NCBI RefSeq assembly: GCF_018390535.1
Contig: NZ_JAHBBW010000011.1
Coordinates: forward strand, 62,001 to 126,000
From: Bacteroides propionicigenes
GTDB taxonomy: Bacteria; Bacteroidota; Bacteroidia; Bacteroidales; Bacteroidaceae
DNA length: 64,000 nucleotides
Reading direction: 5' to 3'
This document shows positions 43,093-51,300 of the stretch, one piece after another. The notes under the pieces are model-generated. The model had not been told where the DNA came from. It did no database searches and was given only the letters and a program-made list of their open reading frames with translations. The position numbers were made by a program, and so were the translations under genes. Numbering within the stretch: the first letter of the stretch is position 1; every line of letters begins with the position of its first letter.

Positions 43093-43602
43093 ATGAAGAA
43101 TATCATGGACTTGAATCAGGCAGAAGTGGCAGTGACCACGCAGCATCTCATAGACATGGGGCAGGAAAAAGACAACCTGCTGCAAATGTCCGACTTCGGC
43201 GACATGGGGGAATTCCTGTGCACCTGCTCCGAACTGTTCCCCGAAGAGGAAACTCCGGAATACAGGTACACGAAATGGGAGGAAATCCCGGACCTGCTCA
43301 TCAACCGGGAATGGCTGTGTCCCAACTTCTTCGAGATAAGGGAGGCGATGGAACAGCTGGAGGAACCCGACAAGGATTGCTTCTTCGACTGGTGTGACCG
43401 TTACGGGCATGACATCAGTACGGAAGACCCGCACCTGCTGGTGGCGCACTATATCGAACTTTATGGAAATGCGGCCTATATCGACGATGAGCCTTGCCCG
43501 GACAGCGGGGATGACAGCCTGCTGTACTGTCCGGGCATATCAAGCAACTATTTCGACACGGGTATTCCCCGTTTCGAGGTATTCGATGACAATTACGATT
43601 AA
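43093..43602 (+). CDS. Acidic ArdA-like antirestriction protein (divergent)
   Basis: 169 residues, strongly acidic. The stretch MSDFGDMGEFLCTCSELFPE, then WEEIPDLLINREWL and FFEIREAMEQLEEPDKDCFF, follows the ArdA pattern (short helices with C and L, PE, W-E-x-IP, an acidic helix). ArdA proteins imitate DNA and block type I restriction enzymes. The usual N-terminal ArdA beta-domain is not obvious, so the assignment rests on pattern and on context: a conjugative element, a methylase-helicase next door, and hairpin element copy B just upstream. Start at the ATG at 43093; a second ATG is four codons in. Confidence 0.6.
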   Translation: MKNIMDLNQAEVAVTTQHLIDMGQEKDNLLQMSDFGDMGEFLCTCSELFPEEETPEYRYTKWEEIPDLLINREWLCPNFFEIREAMEQLEEPDKDCFFDWCDRYGHDISTEDPHLLVAHYIELYGNAAYIDDEPCPDSGDDSLLYCPGISSNYFDTGIPRFEVFDDNYD

Positions 43603-43622
43603 AGCATATAAACATATACAAG

Positions 43623-43937
43623 ATGGAAATCAACTTCAAAGGACCGGTAATGCCGGTTGACCCCTATTCGCAAATGGCGTTTGTGGAGATACTGAACATT
43701 CTCCTGACGGCAGGGCACATCGTGGATGTGAACAGGTTCCTGATAAACAGGAATGCCAATCCGCTATTCGGCTCGTTGTCAGGATATTTCAGATGGTCAT
43801 TCTCCGACAACCACTTTACCCTGTGGCAACGGGTGGAATACAACTCGCCGCTCTGCTTCAGCCGGCGCATATTCAGCATCCATTTCGGGATGCTGGCAAG
43901 CCGTGACAGGAAAAGAGACAATACGGTAATGAACTAA
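43623..43937 (+). CDS. Small unknown conjugative-element protein (104 aa)
   Basis: 104 residues, no signal peptide. The N-terminus MEINFKGPVMPVDPYSQMAF and VEILNILLTAGHIVDVNRFL suggest a small mixed alpha-beta fold, and the tail is basic (SRDRKRDNTVMN). I recognise no family. It lies 20 bases after the ArdA-like gene and 12 before the next gene, so it belongs to the same unit. Confidence 0.65.
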   Translation: MEINFKGPVMPVDPYSQMAFVEILNILLTAGHIVDVNRFLINRNANPLFGSLSGYFRWSFSDNHFTLWQRVEYNSPLCFSRRIFSIHFGMLASRDRKRDNTVMN

Positions 43938-43949
43938 AAACATATCAAT

Positions 43950-44318
43950 ATGAGTCACCAGGTAATTACAAGAATGGCATACAATGCCAAAACCAAGCAG
44001 ATAGAAACTTGGCAGCATTCCAACAACGTGTGGCCGACAACAGACCATTTTTATGCATTGGATGTGAAAACAGACGAACAGATGTTTGAATTCATAACAT
44101 TGATAGCAAACGGATTGTGGCAAGGGCGCAAATGGCGTAAAGCATTCAAGACACTTTTTGAAGAATATCCGGAATTGGTCAGGTCCTCATACGAGCACGA
44201 GCTTAGAGGCCAACCTTGGAAGGCATACTGTGCCATTTGCAAAAAATATGAGGAACTTGCCCAAAGCAAATGCAATGAAATAGTTGCGCGATTCAGGCAA
44301 CTTACCGGGATTGTCTGA
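43950..44318 (+). CDS. Small unknown conjugative-element protein (122 aa)
   Basis: 122 residues, basic, rich in W, K and Y (AKTKQIETWQHSNNVWPTTD; GLWQGRKWRKAFKTLFEEYP). Nothing identifies a family. The C-terminal half is probably helical. It is less GC-rich than its neighbours. Confidence 0.6.
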   Translation: MSHQVITRMAYNAKTKQIETWQHSNNVWPTTDHFYALDVKTDEQMFEFITLIANGLWQGRKWRKAFKTLFEEYPELVRSSYEHELRGQPWKAYCAICKKYEELAQSKCNEIVARFRQLTGIV

Positions 44319-44338
44319 CCCAAACAGATGCAAAATAT

Positions 44339-44626
44339 ATGGAAGAGATAAAGATTTCAAACAGACAAATCGCGCTGATGGCTTTCGACCGGTTGCGCAA
44401 GGAAGACAAGACAGATTCCGCATTGAAACTCGCACGGTGTATGCTGCATGGCACAAGCATATCTCTTGGCATAGGTGATATCGACTGGGAGATAGACAGG
44501 GCAATACAGCAGTGCGGAGGAGTGCCAAGAACAGGATACAGATACACGGCTTATTTCCACTTCAACCGGAATACGGAAATGGCAAAGGAAATATATGACA
44601 AGATCGTGAAGGAACTGTATGGTTAG
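44339..44626 (+). CDS. Small unknown conjugative-element protein (95 aa)
   Basis: 95 residues: a helical start (ISNRQIALMAFDRLRKEDKT), the stretch GTSISLGIGDIDWEIDRAIQ in the middle, and a C-terminal helix (MAKEIYDKIVKELYG). No family is recognised. A hairpin at 44635 follows at once, closing the unit that began at 43093. Confidence 0.6.
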   Translation: MEEIKISNRQIALMAFDRLRKEDKTDSALKLARCMLHGTSISLGIGDIDWEIDRAIQQCGGVPRTGYRYTAYFHFNRNTEMAKEIYDKIVKELYG

Positions 44627-44634
44627 GAAACAAC

Positions 44635-44703
44635 ACGGAGGCGGCTTGAAGGCCGCTTCCGTCATTTATAACGGTATGTACGGGAAAAGGAATCCTGCCG
44701 TAC
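44635..44703 (+). terminator. Two adjacent hairpins, terminator-like
   Basis: ACGGAGGCGGC / GCCGCTTCCGT (44635-44662) and GTACGG / CCGTAC (44678-44703). The first is GC-rich but its T tract is poor, so termination is likely but not strong. Confidence 0.5.
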
Positions 44704-44716
44704 ACAGGTAACAGAA

Positions 44717-45646
44717 ATGGATGAACAGAAAACATTGACATTGGATTTCATCAAATCCCTGATGGAACCGGCCTATACACTAATATGGACGGACTACAAT
44801 GACAACCTTGACAATCATTGCGGACTGATTCAAAAATGCCTTGACAGCAAGAGCCGCGAACATTTGTGGGAAAAGGCAGACGAGTGGTACAGCGATGCCG
44901 AATGGGAAGCTGTCCGTGAGATTATTGCGAAACTGAAAGAGGAATGTGCCGTATTCCATGACTTTGACGGGGAAGCGGTCGATGACTTCTTCGATGAATA
45001 CGAAGATGAAATCCGTGACGAGATTTACAGCCGCAACGATTCGGACGTGGTGAAGGAATTGGTAAGGCATACGGATGACATCCCCATCCGTGTGGAAATG
45101 CTTTCCAACTATGACTGCATCAATTCCAACCGGTTTGAATCGCAAGGCGGTTACAGGTACGAGGAATCCTACTTCGGGGACATGGTGGACAGCCTTAACC
45201 TCAATCCGGCGAGGGTAAAGAAAATTCTGACAGAACACGGCTACAGGGCTTACGGGCGTTTCCCGAACCGTAAGAACCGGAACGGCAAGGAGCAGGTTTC
45301 CTACGAACAATTCTACGAGGAACTTATCAATTCCTGCTGCGGGGCGAACCTGCTGACTTACATCGGCAGGGTAAGCCTGAAAGAGCTGTATGAAGCCGAC
45401 TTTTCATTGAAAGAGGTCATTATCCCCAAAGGCAACTGTTGCGGACTTTTCAGTTCGACGTATGGTGGTGGAAGCCTGCTTGAAATGGAACTGAAACGGG
45501 ACGTAAAGCTGAAATTGGAAGTCAAGGACTATCATGGTTTCCGCTTCCGGCTGGATGACGAACGTTCCAAATATGACTGTTCGGTCCGGCATGTATATGG
45601 GGTGGACGACTCCTTTTTCGGGGATGCGGTTCGCATTGTATCCTGA
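44717..45646 (+). CDS. Acidic unknown conjugative-element protein (309 aa)
   Basis: 309 residues, strongly acidic in the first half (DFDGEAVDDFFDEYEDEIRD). The middle holds a helix with LNLNPARVKKILTEHGYRAY and the end is beta-rich with GNCCGLFSSTYGGGSLLEME. No signal peptide or membrane segment. Large acidic proteins in transfer regions are often antidefence DNA mimics, but nothing proves that here. Confidence 0.75.
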   Translation: MDEQKTLTLDFIKSLMEPAYTLIWTDYNDNLDNHCGLIQKCLDSKSREHLWEKADEWYSDAEWEAVREIIAKLKEECAVFHDFDGEAVDDFFDEYEDEIRDEIYSRNDSDVVKELVRHTDDIPIRVEMLSNYDCINSNRFESQGGYRYEESYFGDMVDSLNLNPARVKKILTEHGYRAYGRFPNRKNRNGKEQVSYEQFYEELINSCCGANLLTYIGRVSLKELYEADFSLKEVIIPKGNCCGLFSSTYGGGSLLEMELKRDVKLKLEVKDYHGFRFRLDDERSKYDCSVRHVYGVDDSFFGDAVRIVS

Positions 45647-45683
45647 TAAAATCAACTGATCAACAATCAAATCATAGAAGATT

Positions 45684-46271
45684 ATGGGAAAATATGATGT
45701 AAAAGTAAGGTACATCTTCGAGGGTACTTACACAGTGGTGGCGGAAGACCGTGAAGAAGCGGAAAGCATGGTGGCGGAAGACTGCGGTCTGGTATTGGGC
45801 GGCAACATCCACACAACGCGGGATGACGATGAAGTGACGGACTGGAAGTTCGGTTGTCATCCGGACTTGCAGGTTCTCTCCGTAAGGCAGCGAGGCGGGA
45901 AATCCCCCATGTCGGTGTTCGGAGACAGGATCGAAGAACTGCGAAAAGACATCATCGAAGCGATACGGCAGTTGCTCCATGACCATGCCATGAACGCGAT
46001 ACGGTTTCCGGAAGAGGATTATGACCCGGTCTGGGTGATATGGTTTGGCAAGAACGGAGACCCCTACGAATGCAGGGTGACAGGACTCCGGGTAACGGAC
46101 AGCAGCCTGACCGTCCTTGCCGAAGAGAAAGAAAGCGGTGATGAAGTGGAATGTTACAGCCCGTTCGAACTCGGAGCCAGCAACATCGACTGGCTTTCCG
46201 GAATGTATGAGGCTGTATGGCAGCAACTGGAAGAGAGCAAAAAAGTAGAACCACAAGCTGAAGAACAATGA
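45684..46271 (+). CDS. Acidic unknown conjugative-element protein (195 aa)
   Basis: 195 residues. The N-terminal 60 residues look like a small beta domain (YDVKVRYIFEGTYTVVAEDR), followed by a helix (IEELRKDIIEAIRQLLHDHA) and a second beta part (VIWFGKNGDPYECRVTGLRV). The C-terminus is acidic (ESKKVEPQAEEQ). Its stop overlaps the next start (ATGA, 46268-46271), so the two proteins are translationally coupled and may interact. No family is recognised. Confidence 0.75.
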   Translation: MGKYDVKVRYIFEGTYTVVAEDREEAESMVAEDCGLVLGGNIHTTRDDDEVTDWKFGCHPDLQVLSVRQRGGKSPMSVFGDRIEELRKDIIEAIRQLLHDHAMNAIRFPEEDYDPVWVIWFGKNGDPYECRVTGLRVTDSSLTVLAEEKESGDEVECYSPFELGASNIDWLSGMYEAVWQQLEESKKVEPQAEEQ

Positions 46272-46900
46272 AATATCAAGCGGAAAATGCTGTCTCCAGC
46301 TTCTTCTACTATATGTGGAACGCCTGGAGCAAGGAAGAATGCAAGGTCGTATTTGGAGATATGTACCGGCACTTCTGGGATAAATGGTCCGCATTGGCGG
46401 ACAAGTCCATATTCGGCGCGGCGGAACGGTTCTTTGCCGAGTTATCGGAAAACAACCAGAAACTACTCGTGGAACGTGCCGTTACACTCTATGACGGCAG
46501 GGCTTTCAGAAAAGAGCCGGACGATTCCGACATCCTTGTCTGTAAAGAATGCGGTTCACGGCAGTTGGAAATCCAAGCATGGATAAACGCCAATACGGAT
46601 GAACGTATCAGCTATGTGCATGATGACAATAACGGGCTGTGGTGCGATGGGAAATGGTGCGAAGAATGTGGCGTTCAGGTCTTTTTCTGTACTAAGGCGG
46701 AGTTCACACAAAAGATGCAGGGCTGGTGGGAGTCGTGCGGTTTTGAAACAAAGGAACAAATCACAGGGTTGAAAGTCTGTGACTCTCCGCCTTCCGAAAA
46801 CACGCAGACATTCATTGATGCGGCAGACCAATGGTGGAACAGCCGGGACTACGAACATAAACGGGAAATTTACAACAGGTATAATTCTAAAAACGAATAA
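46268..46900 (+). CDS. Zinc-ribbon-containing unknown protein (210 aa)
   Basis: 210 residues. Two CxxC knuckles, CKEC at 92-95 and CEEC at 131-134, frame about 35 residues and should bind one zinc ion. The flanks are rich in W and acidic residues (WNAWSKEECKVVFGDMYRHF). No signal peptide. Start overlaps the previous stop. A nucleic-acid or protein-contact role is possible, but the ribbon alone does not define it. Confidence 0.72.
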   Translation: MKYQAENAVSSFFYYMWNAWSKEECKVVFGDMYRHFWDKWSALADKSIFGAAERFFAELSENNQKLLVERAVTLYDGRAFRKEPDDSDILVCKECGSRQLEIQAWINANTDERISYVHDDNNGLWCDGKWCEECGVQVFFCTKAEFTQKMQGWWESCGFETKEQITGLKVCDSPPSENTQTFIDAADQWWNSRDYEHKREIYNRYNSKNE

Positions 46901-46901
46901 T

Positions 46902-47111
46902 ATGCAGATTAACATCATTGAACAGATTAGCAACTCATGCAGTTGCAGCCATATGGAAGCGCAGGAATACTTGGATTCTGAAATCCGGTACCTGCGCGAG
47001 TTGCAGGAGGCGGACGACCTGAGGGAAGATGACATCGAAATGGCGTGCAGCAACCTCGGACTTGACCTTGACAACCAGGAATATTTTATCAACCGCCTCG
47101 CAGGGGCATAA
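46902..47111 (+). CDS. Small acidic unknown protein (69 aa)
   Basis: 69 residues from the ATG at 46902, one base after the stop of the zinc-ribbon gene. N-terminal SNSCSCSHMEAQEYLDSEIR, then an acidic helix (LQEADDLREDDIEMACSNLG). It has the size and charge of a small DNA mimic or adaptor, but no family is recognised. Confidence 0.6.
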   Translation: MQINIIEQISNSCSCSHMEAQEYLDSEIRYLRELQEADDLREDDIEMACSNLGLDLDNQEYFINRLAGA

Positions 47112-47123
47112 ATACCTATAGCT

Positions 47124-48146
47124 ATGGCTTATTTTCATAACATACATTCATTGGCGGACCTGAAGAAGGAATACCGCCGTCTGGCATTGCAGCACCACCC
47201 GGACAAGGGTGGTGACACTGCCATCATGCAACAGGTGAACACCGAGTTTGAAAGGCTCTTTGAAGTCTGGAAAGACAAACCGGATGTCTCTGCCGCATCA
47301 ACCGGGTATGAACATGACTATCCGGGTGCCACGGCAAAGGAATATACCGAGTACGTGTATAATGAATACCGTTGGAAAGGTCGCAACTACAAAGGGCAAC
47401 ATGCCCCTGAAATCGTAGAACTTGTGAGAATCTGGCTAAAGGAAACCTATCCGAGATATAAGTTCTCCGTCAGACGGGAGAACTACAATTCCATTTACAT
47501 CAAACTGATGAGTGCGGACTTTGAGGCGTTCACCAGGGAATCCGGCAAAGTACAGGATCATATCAACCACTACAACATAGAGCGGAACCCCGATCTTACA
47601 GACCGTGCCAAGGAGGTGATGCTGAATGTCTGTGACTTTGTCATGTCATACAACTTCGATGACAGCGATGCGATGACGGATTATTTCCATACCAATTTCT
47701 ACCTGACATTGGCTATAGGGAGTTACCGGAAGCCTTACAAGGTGGAACTGCCGAAACTTGACTGCAAGGGGAAGGACAAGCCGGAAGTGTTCAAGCATCC
47801 CGAAGGTCCGGCACATAAGGCCATCAGGCAGGCGTTGGGCACAGCCCGCTTTGATTTCATCGAACACAGGAGGCATTCCGGCGAAATGATACTCGGAGAA
47901 GACCATTACGGCTCACACGGAGAGCATTATTTCTGGCCGAAGGATTATTCAAGCGCGAAACTGGCTCAGAAACGGATCGACAAATTGGAGAAAGCCGGTA
48001 TTCGGTGCAAGCTTACCGGATATAACGGCGGTTACATTCGTTTTATCGGCTACACTCCCGAAGCAGAAGCGTTACTGGAGAAGGAACGCCAGGAATACAT
48101 CACCGCCCATCGGCAATGGCAAACCAAACAGACAGTAATCAATTAA
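47124..48146 (+). CDS. J-domain protein of a conjugative element
   Basis: 340 residues. Residues 8-45 form a J-domain: LADLKKEYRRLALQHHPDKG with the HPD triad at 25-27 that stimulates DnaK ATPase. The rest is not DnaJ: no G/F region and no zinc domain, but a long alpha-beta part (YKFSVRRENYNSIYIKLMSA; GIRCKLTGYNGGYIRFIGYT) resembling polyvalent-protein-associated (LPD) domains of mobile elements. It may recruit the host DnaK to an element protein or complex during establishment. Confidence 0.85.
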   Translation: MAYFHNIHSLADLKKEYRRLALQHHPDKGGDTAIMQQVNTEFERLFEVWKDKPDVSAASTGYEHDYPGATAKEYTEYVYNEYRWKGRNYKGQHAPEIVELVRIWLKETYPRYKFSVRRENYNSIYIKLMSADFEAFTRESGKVQDHINHYNIERNPDLTDRAKEVMLNVCDFVMSYNFDDSDAMTDYFHTNFYLTLAIGSYRKPYKVELPKLDCKGKDKPEVFKHPEGPAHKAIRQALGTARFDFIEHRRHSGEMILGEDHYGSHGEHYFWPKDYSSAKLAQKRIDKLEKAGIRCKLTGYNGGYIRFIGYTPEAEALLEKERQEYITAHRQWQTKQTVIN

Positions 48147-48156
48147 ACTTATCAAT

Positions 48157-48522
48157 ATGGAACCGAACAATTTGAACGAATGGTGGGGCGGACAGCCCGA
48201 CGGACTGAAACAGGCATTCTCTCTTTTTCCCGATGGACGGTGGAAAGAGGCGGACCTGTATTTGCGAATCAATATCCGTAACTACTGCCTCCTGAAAAAA
48301 GGAGGGCTGCTTCCCGAAGACAAGGACCGCTCGATGCTCAGCGAGATTGTCTGTGAGCTGGCCGATACGGAGCTGTGCCGTGCAAATGGAAAGACACTCG
48401 AAGACATGTGCGATACGGACGGGGCTTTTCTGGAAGAGTACCAGGAACTGTTCAACCGGATATACGATGAACTGGAAATGAGAATTACGGATTATATGAA
48501 CGGACAATCAAAAAAAATGTAA
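48157..48522 (+). CDS. Small unknown conjugative-element protein (121 aa)
   Basis: 121 residues, acidic and helical (CELADTELCRANGKTLEDMC; EYQELFNRIYDELEMRITDY). It starts with MEPNNLNEWWGGQPDGLKQA. No motif known to me. It lies between the J-domain gene (10-base gap) and the coiled-coil gene (2-base gap). Confidence 0.65.
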   Translation: MEPNNLNEWWGGQPDGLKQAFSLFPDGRWKEADLYLRINIRNYCLLKKGGLLPEDKDRSMLSEIVCELADTELCRANGKTLEDMCDTDGAFLEEYQELFNRIYDELEMRITDYMNGQSKKM

Positions 48523-48524
48523 CA

Positions 48525-49235
48525 ATGAAAGCAAAAGTGTTCAAGTACAAGTCTGACGGGAATACCGTCGTGGCTTCTTATATGGAACTGGAGCCGTATG
48601 CGAAGAATGTATATCTCTCCCTGTCAAGAAAGAACGAAGACGGGAATGAAGACGATGACTGTTTCCATGTGGTCTGCCGGATTGAAAACGTTTATTTTTC
48701 CAGCGGGCAGTATTCACGCCGGTTTCTCAAGGGAGAAGGTTGCAGAGAGGAAGCCGCCACCTATTGCAGGAACTGGATTGCGGATACGCTTCAAAGTGCG
48801 GAAAGAGGAGCCTTCGTCAATTTGATCTCCGTCCGCGTGTTCGAGGCTCTCGGACTTGACACCACTTCCCTGGTGCAAGCCCGTGAGGAGTATAAAAGAA
48901 TACAGGAGCAGAAACGCAGGGAGCAGAAGGAGAAAGAGGCGGAAGAGCGCAGAGTGCAGGAAGAGCAACATCAGTGGCTACTCAATGAACAGAAACGGAA
49001 ATTCCTGGACGGGGAACGGATTACGGGAGAAATGTTCCTTGAAATCACCGGAAGGGACGGTTTTGACATCCATATCAGAACCAAAGGGACATTCAACAGG
49101 CATGTGAGGGGCATTGACAGGAACGGCACCGTCAGTTCCCGGAAAATCAAGGGCTGCCGGACTCCGGACTTTACCGGATGCCATAAGGCCGTGTCCGCCT
49201 ATCTGGCGTTCATTACAGAAAAAGAGGGCAAATAA
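48525..49235 (+). CDS. Unknown protein with central coiled coil (236 aa)
   Basis: 236 residues. A beta-rich head (KVFKYKSDGNTVVASYMELE) is followed by a highly charged coiled coil (about 118-165, EEYKRIQEQKRREQKEKEAE), then a tail with ITGRDGFDIHIRTKGTFNRH. No family is recognised. It is the last plus-strand gene before a convergent terminator. The coiled coil suggests dimerisation. Confidence 0.72.
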   Translation: MKAKVFKYKSDGNTVVASYMELEPYAKNVYLSLSRKNEDGNEDDDCFHVVCRIENVYFSSGQYSRRFLKGEGCREEAATYCRNWIADTLQSAERGAFVNLISVRVFEALGLDTTSLVQAREEYKRIQEQKRREQKEKEAEERRVQEEQHQWLLNEQKRKFLDGERITGEMFLEITGRDGFDIHIRTKGTFNRHVRGIDRNGTVSSRKIKGCRTPDFTGCHKAVSAYLAFITEKEGK

Positions 49236-49246
49236 TTAAATCCGGG

Positions 49247-49280
49247 GCGGTAAAGGTCTGCTCCATGCAGCTGTTACCGC
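49247..49280. terminator. Hairpin between converging genes
   Basis: GCGGTAA (49247-49253) pairs with TTACCGC (49274-49280). It separates the plus-strand gene ending at 49235 from the minus-strand gene ending at 49296. T-tracts are weak on both sides. Confidence 0.45.
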
Positions 49281-49295
49281 TACCGGCTTCCGGCC

Positions 49296-49640
49296 TCACA
49301 ATTCACGGTTCAGCGCCATTGCCAGCGGAAACATCAACCGGTTATAGGCTTTAAGCTTTTGCAAATTCAGCACATATCCGGCATAGGGATTGGTCAGATC
49401 GGTATAGAAGAATACATCGGTAAATCCTGCGTGTTCCTCCACGACTTCACCCTCCAACGGAATCTCCTCCACATTGAACCGCTCCAGAGGCAGTTCTTCC
49501 AGACGGGTCTGTTCCGCATTTCCCAACACATTGAGGTTACGGTTAAACAGCACGAATCCTTTCTTCCTGTAATCCACACGCATACCGTACGGACGCTCCA
49601 CAAGGAAAGCATCCGCCGCTTTCTTTATATAGTTTTCCAT
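49296..49640 (-). CDS. Small unknown conjugative-element protein (114 aa), minus strand
   Basis: 114 residues if started at the ATG at 49640 (MENYIKKAADAFLVERPYGM). A longer frame to 49754 exists, but TATTTTTG, a good -7 box, lies at 49667-49660, so the shorter start is preferred. It is rich in hydrophobic and acidic residues (LERFNVEEIPLEGEVVEEHA). No family is recognised. It is the only accessory gene on the minus strand in this block. Confidence 0.62.
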   Translation of the reverse strand: MENYIKKAADAFLVERPYGMRVDYRKKGFVLFNRNLNVLGNAEQTRLEELPLERFNVEEIPLEGEVVEEHAGFTDVFFYTDLTNPYAGYVLNLQKLKAYNRLMFPLAMALNREL

Positions 49641-49659
49641 AAAACTGAAATTAGAATTG

Positions 49660-49667
49660 CAAAAATA
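49660..49667 (-). promoter_or_regulatory. -7 box (TATTTTTG) of the 114-aa gene
   Basis: Minus-strand TATTTTTG ends 20 bases before the ATG at 49640. It decides the start: the 114-residue frame is transcribed, the upstream extension would not be. Confidence 0.5.
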
Positions 49668-49751
49668 CATCTTTTGTCCGGCAATGGCGAACAAATCAGG
49701 AAGAGAATCGCCACAGACCATGCAAAGCACACTACCGTGTATTTTATTTCC

Positions 49752-49903
49752 CACCCTGCAAAGGTAGTCCCGTGTCCGGTGTACCCTGTCAAGGTCAGGC
49801 CCCTTGCGGGGTTGGCTGAAAGAAAATCATCCTCGCCTGACGGCTGCGGTATTTTCTTTCGCCAAACCTTGCGGGTACTGCCACGGGACAGTCAGGCAGG
49901 TGA
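49752..49903 (+). repeat. Structured intergenic element, copy C
   Basis: Arms GTCCCGTG/CACGGGAC, GTACCC/GGGTAC, CAAGGT/ACCTTG and GAAAGAAAAT/ATTTTCTTTC close on the core CATCCTCG (49828-49835); a side hairpin CCCC-TTGC-GGGG is on the left. CAAAGGTA at 49759-49766 faces the non-complementary AGTCAG, leaving a bubble. It ends 60 bases before the DUF4120 gene. Confidence 0.87.
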
Positions 49904-49962
49904 GAAATAAAAATACCGGCTCCCGGAGCCGGACGTGTTTAACAGATAAAATACAATGAATC

Positions 49963-50253
49963 ATGAAAATCCTGAATGAAGAACATTTCGAGAATGTTAA
50001 GCGTTATGCCGAATCCATCGGTGACACCTCACTCCGGAAATGCCTGGAACGGTTGAAGAGCTGGGAGGAAAATCCTGACTGTCCCAGCGAAATTTCACTC
50101 TACTATGACCATGCCCCATACTCGTTCGGCTTCACCCAACACTATCCCGACGGAAGGACAGGCATCGTGGGCGGTCTGCTCTATCACGGAATACCGGACC
50201 GTTCTTTCGCCGTGACACTACAGCCGTTCCATGGATGGCAGATACACACCTGA
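49963..50253 (+). CDS. DUF4120-like conjugative-element protein
   Basis: 96 residues: MKILNEEHFENVKRYAESIG, LERLKSWEENPDCPSEISLY, SFGFTQHYPDGRTGIVGGLL, YHGIPDRSF, ending HGWQIHT. This agrees with the short DUF4120 proteins of Bacteroides conjugative transposons. No activity is known. It follows structured element copy C and precedes the DUF3871-like gene by 44 bases. Confidence 0.75.
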   Translation: MKILNEEHFENVKRYAESIGDTSLRKCLERLKSWEENPDCPSEISLYYDHAPYSFGFTQHYPDGRTGIVGGLLYHGIPDRSFAVTLQPFHGWQIHT

Positions 50254-50297
50254 TGAGAGGCAAACGACAGTATTAACTTTATAAAATTCAATTCAAT

Positions 50298-51224
50298 ATG
50301 GAAACGACATTGACAGTAATGGAAAGACAACAGCAGTTTGACTTCCAGAAAAACGGAATTGAAGTGATGAACTTCGAGACACTTCAACGCACCTATAAAG
50401 AAAATGACATCTACAACAATCCGGTGCAGGGCATCTACCATTACCAGGTCATCCGGCGCATGATGGACATCTGCGAGAAATACAATCTCGATTATGAGGT
50501 GGAAGAAATCTTCGCTGCCCAGAACAGAAACAAGACACAGCCGGGAGTGAGCATCCTCCCGCAGGTGGAACAGACACATGGCGAAAAAGCCGTGGAAGCC
50601 CATATCCTGCGCCGTATTTTCGCTACTATCCGGATCAGGGATTGGGAGACGGACGAGCTGACAACCACACTGGTCGTCGCCTACCACCAGGACGGCATAC
50701 AGGCAGCCATAGGCCCCTGCGTGAAGATATGCCATAACCAGTGCATCCTCTCACCGCAGCGGAGCATCAGCAATTACGGGAAAAAGAAGGTGACAACCGA
50801 TGAGCTCTTCGAAACCGTGGACGGCTGGCTGGCCAATTTCGAGGTGAACATGAACGAGGACATTGCAAGGATTCAGCGGTTGAAACGCCGGATTATCCCG
50901 ATGGAGGAAATCTACCTGTACATCGGCTTGCTGACAGCCTTGCGCGTTTCCCATGACAGTTCGGACAGAAACCTGTCATCCACTGTAGAAACCTACCCGT
51001 TGAACCAGAGCCAGATTTCCATCTTCACGGAAGAGGTGCTGAAACTGGCCATGAGCAAGGGACAGATTACCGCATGGGATTTGTACAACGTGGCCACTGA
51101 AATATATAAGCCTGGAAAGACAGACTTCCCGGCCCTTATTCCACAGAACGGAGCCATGGCGGAACTCCTGCTTTCCCGTCTCTCTGAAGAGGTGGAAGTA
51201 CAGGATGCCGTTCCGATAAACTGA
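50298..51224 (+). CDS. DUF3871-like conjugative-element protein
   Basis: 308 residues without signal peptide: NFETLQRTYKENDIYNNPVQ, GIYHYQVIRRMMDICEKYNL, TTLVVAYHQDGIQAAIGPCV, then a basic helix (IARIQRLKRRIIPMEEIYLY) and a C-terminal helical part. It fits the DUF3871 proteins carried by Bacteroides conjugative elements, which lie near the distal end of the tra operon. Function unknown; the layout recalls DUF932-type plasmid proteins. It is terminated at 51252. Confidence 0.75.
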   Translation: METTLTVMERQQQFDFQKNGIEVMNFETLQRTYKENDIYNNPVQGIYHYQVIRRMMDICEKYNLDYEVEEIFAAQNRNKTQPGVSILPQVEQTHGEKAVEAHILRRIFATIRIRDWETDELTTTLVVAYHQDGIQAAIGPCVKICHNQCILSPQRSISNYGKKKVTTDELFETVDGWLANFEVNMNEDIARIQRLKRRIIPMEEIYLYIGLLTALRVSHDSSDRNLSSTVETYPLNQSQISIFTEEVLKLAMSKGQITAWDLYNVATEIYKPGKTDFPALIPQNGAMAELLLSRLSEEVEVQDAVPIN

Positions 51225-51251
51225 CATGCAAGCTTCTCAAGCCAAAGAAAT

Positions 51252-51299
51252 AAGGGAGAACCTGACAGTGATAACAACTGAAAGATTCTCCCTTTTTCA
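51252..51299. terminator. Convergent Rho-independent terminator
   Basis: AAGGGAGAA (51252-51260) pairs with TTCTCCCTT (51286-51294), followed by TTTCAT on the plus strand and by an AT-rich tail on the minus strand. It closes both the DUF3871-like gene and the tra operon. Confidence 0.75.
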
Positions 51300-51300
51300 T

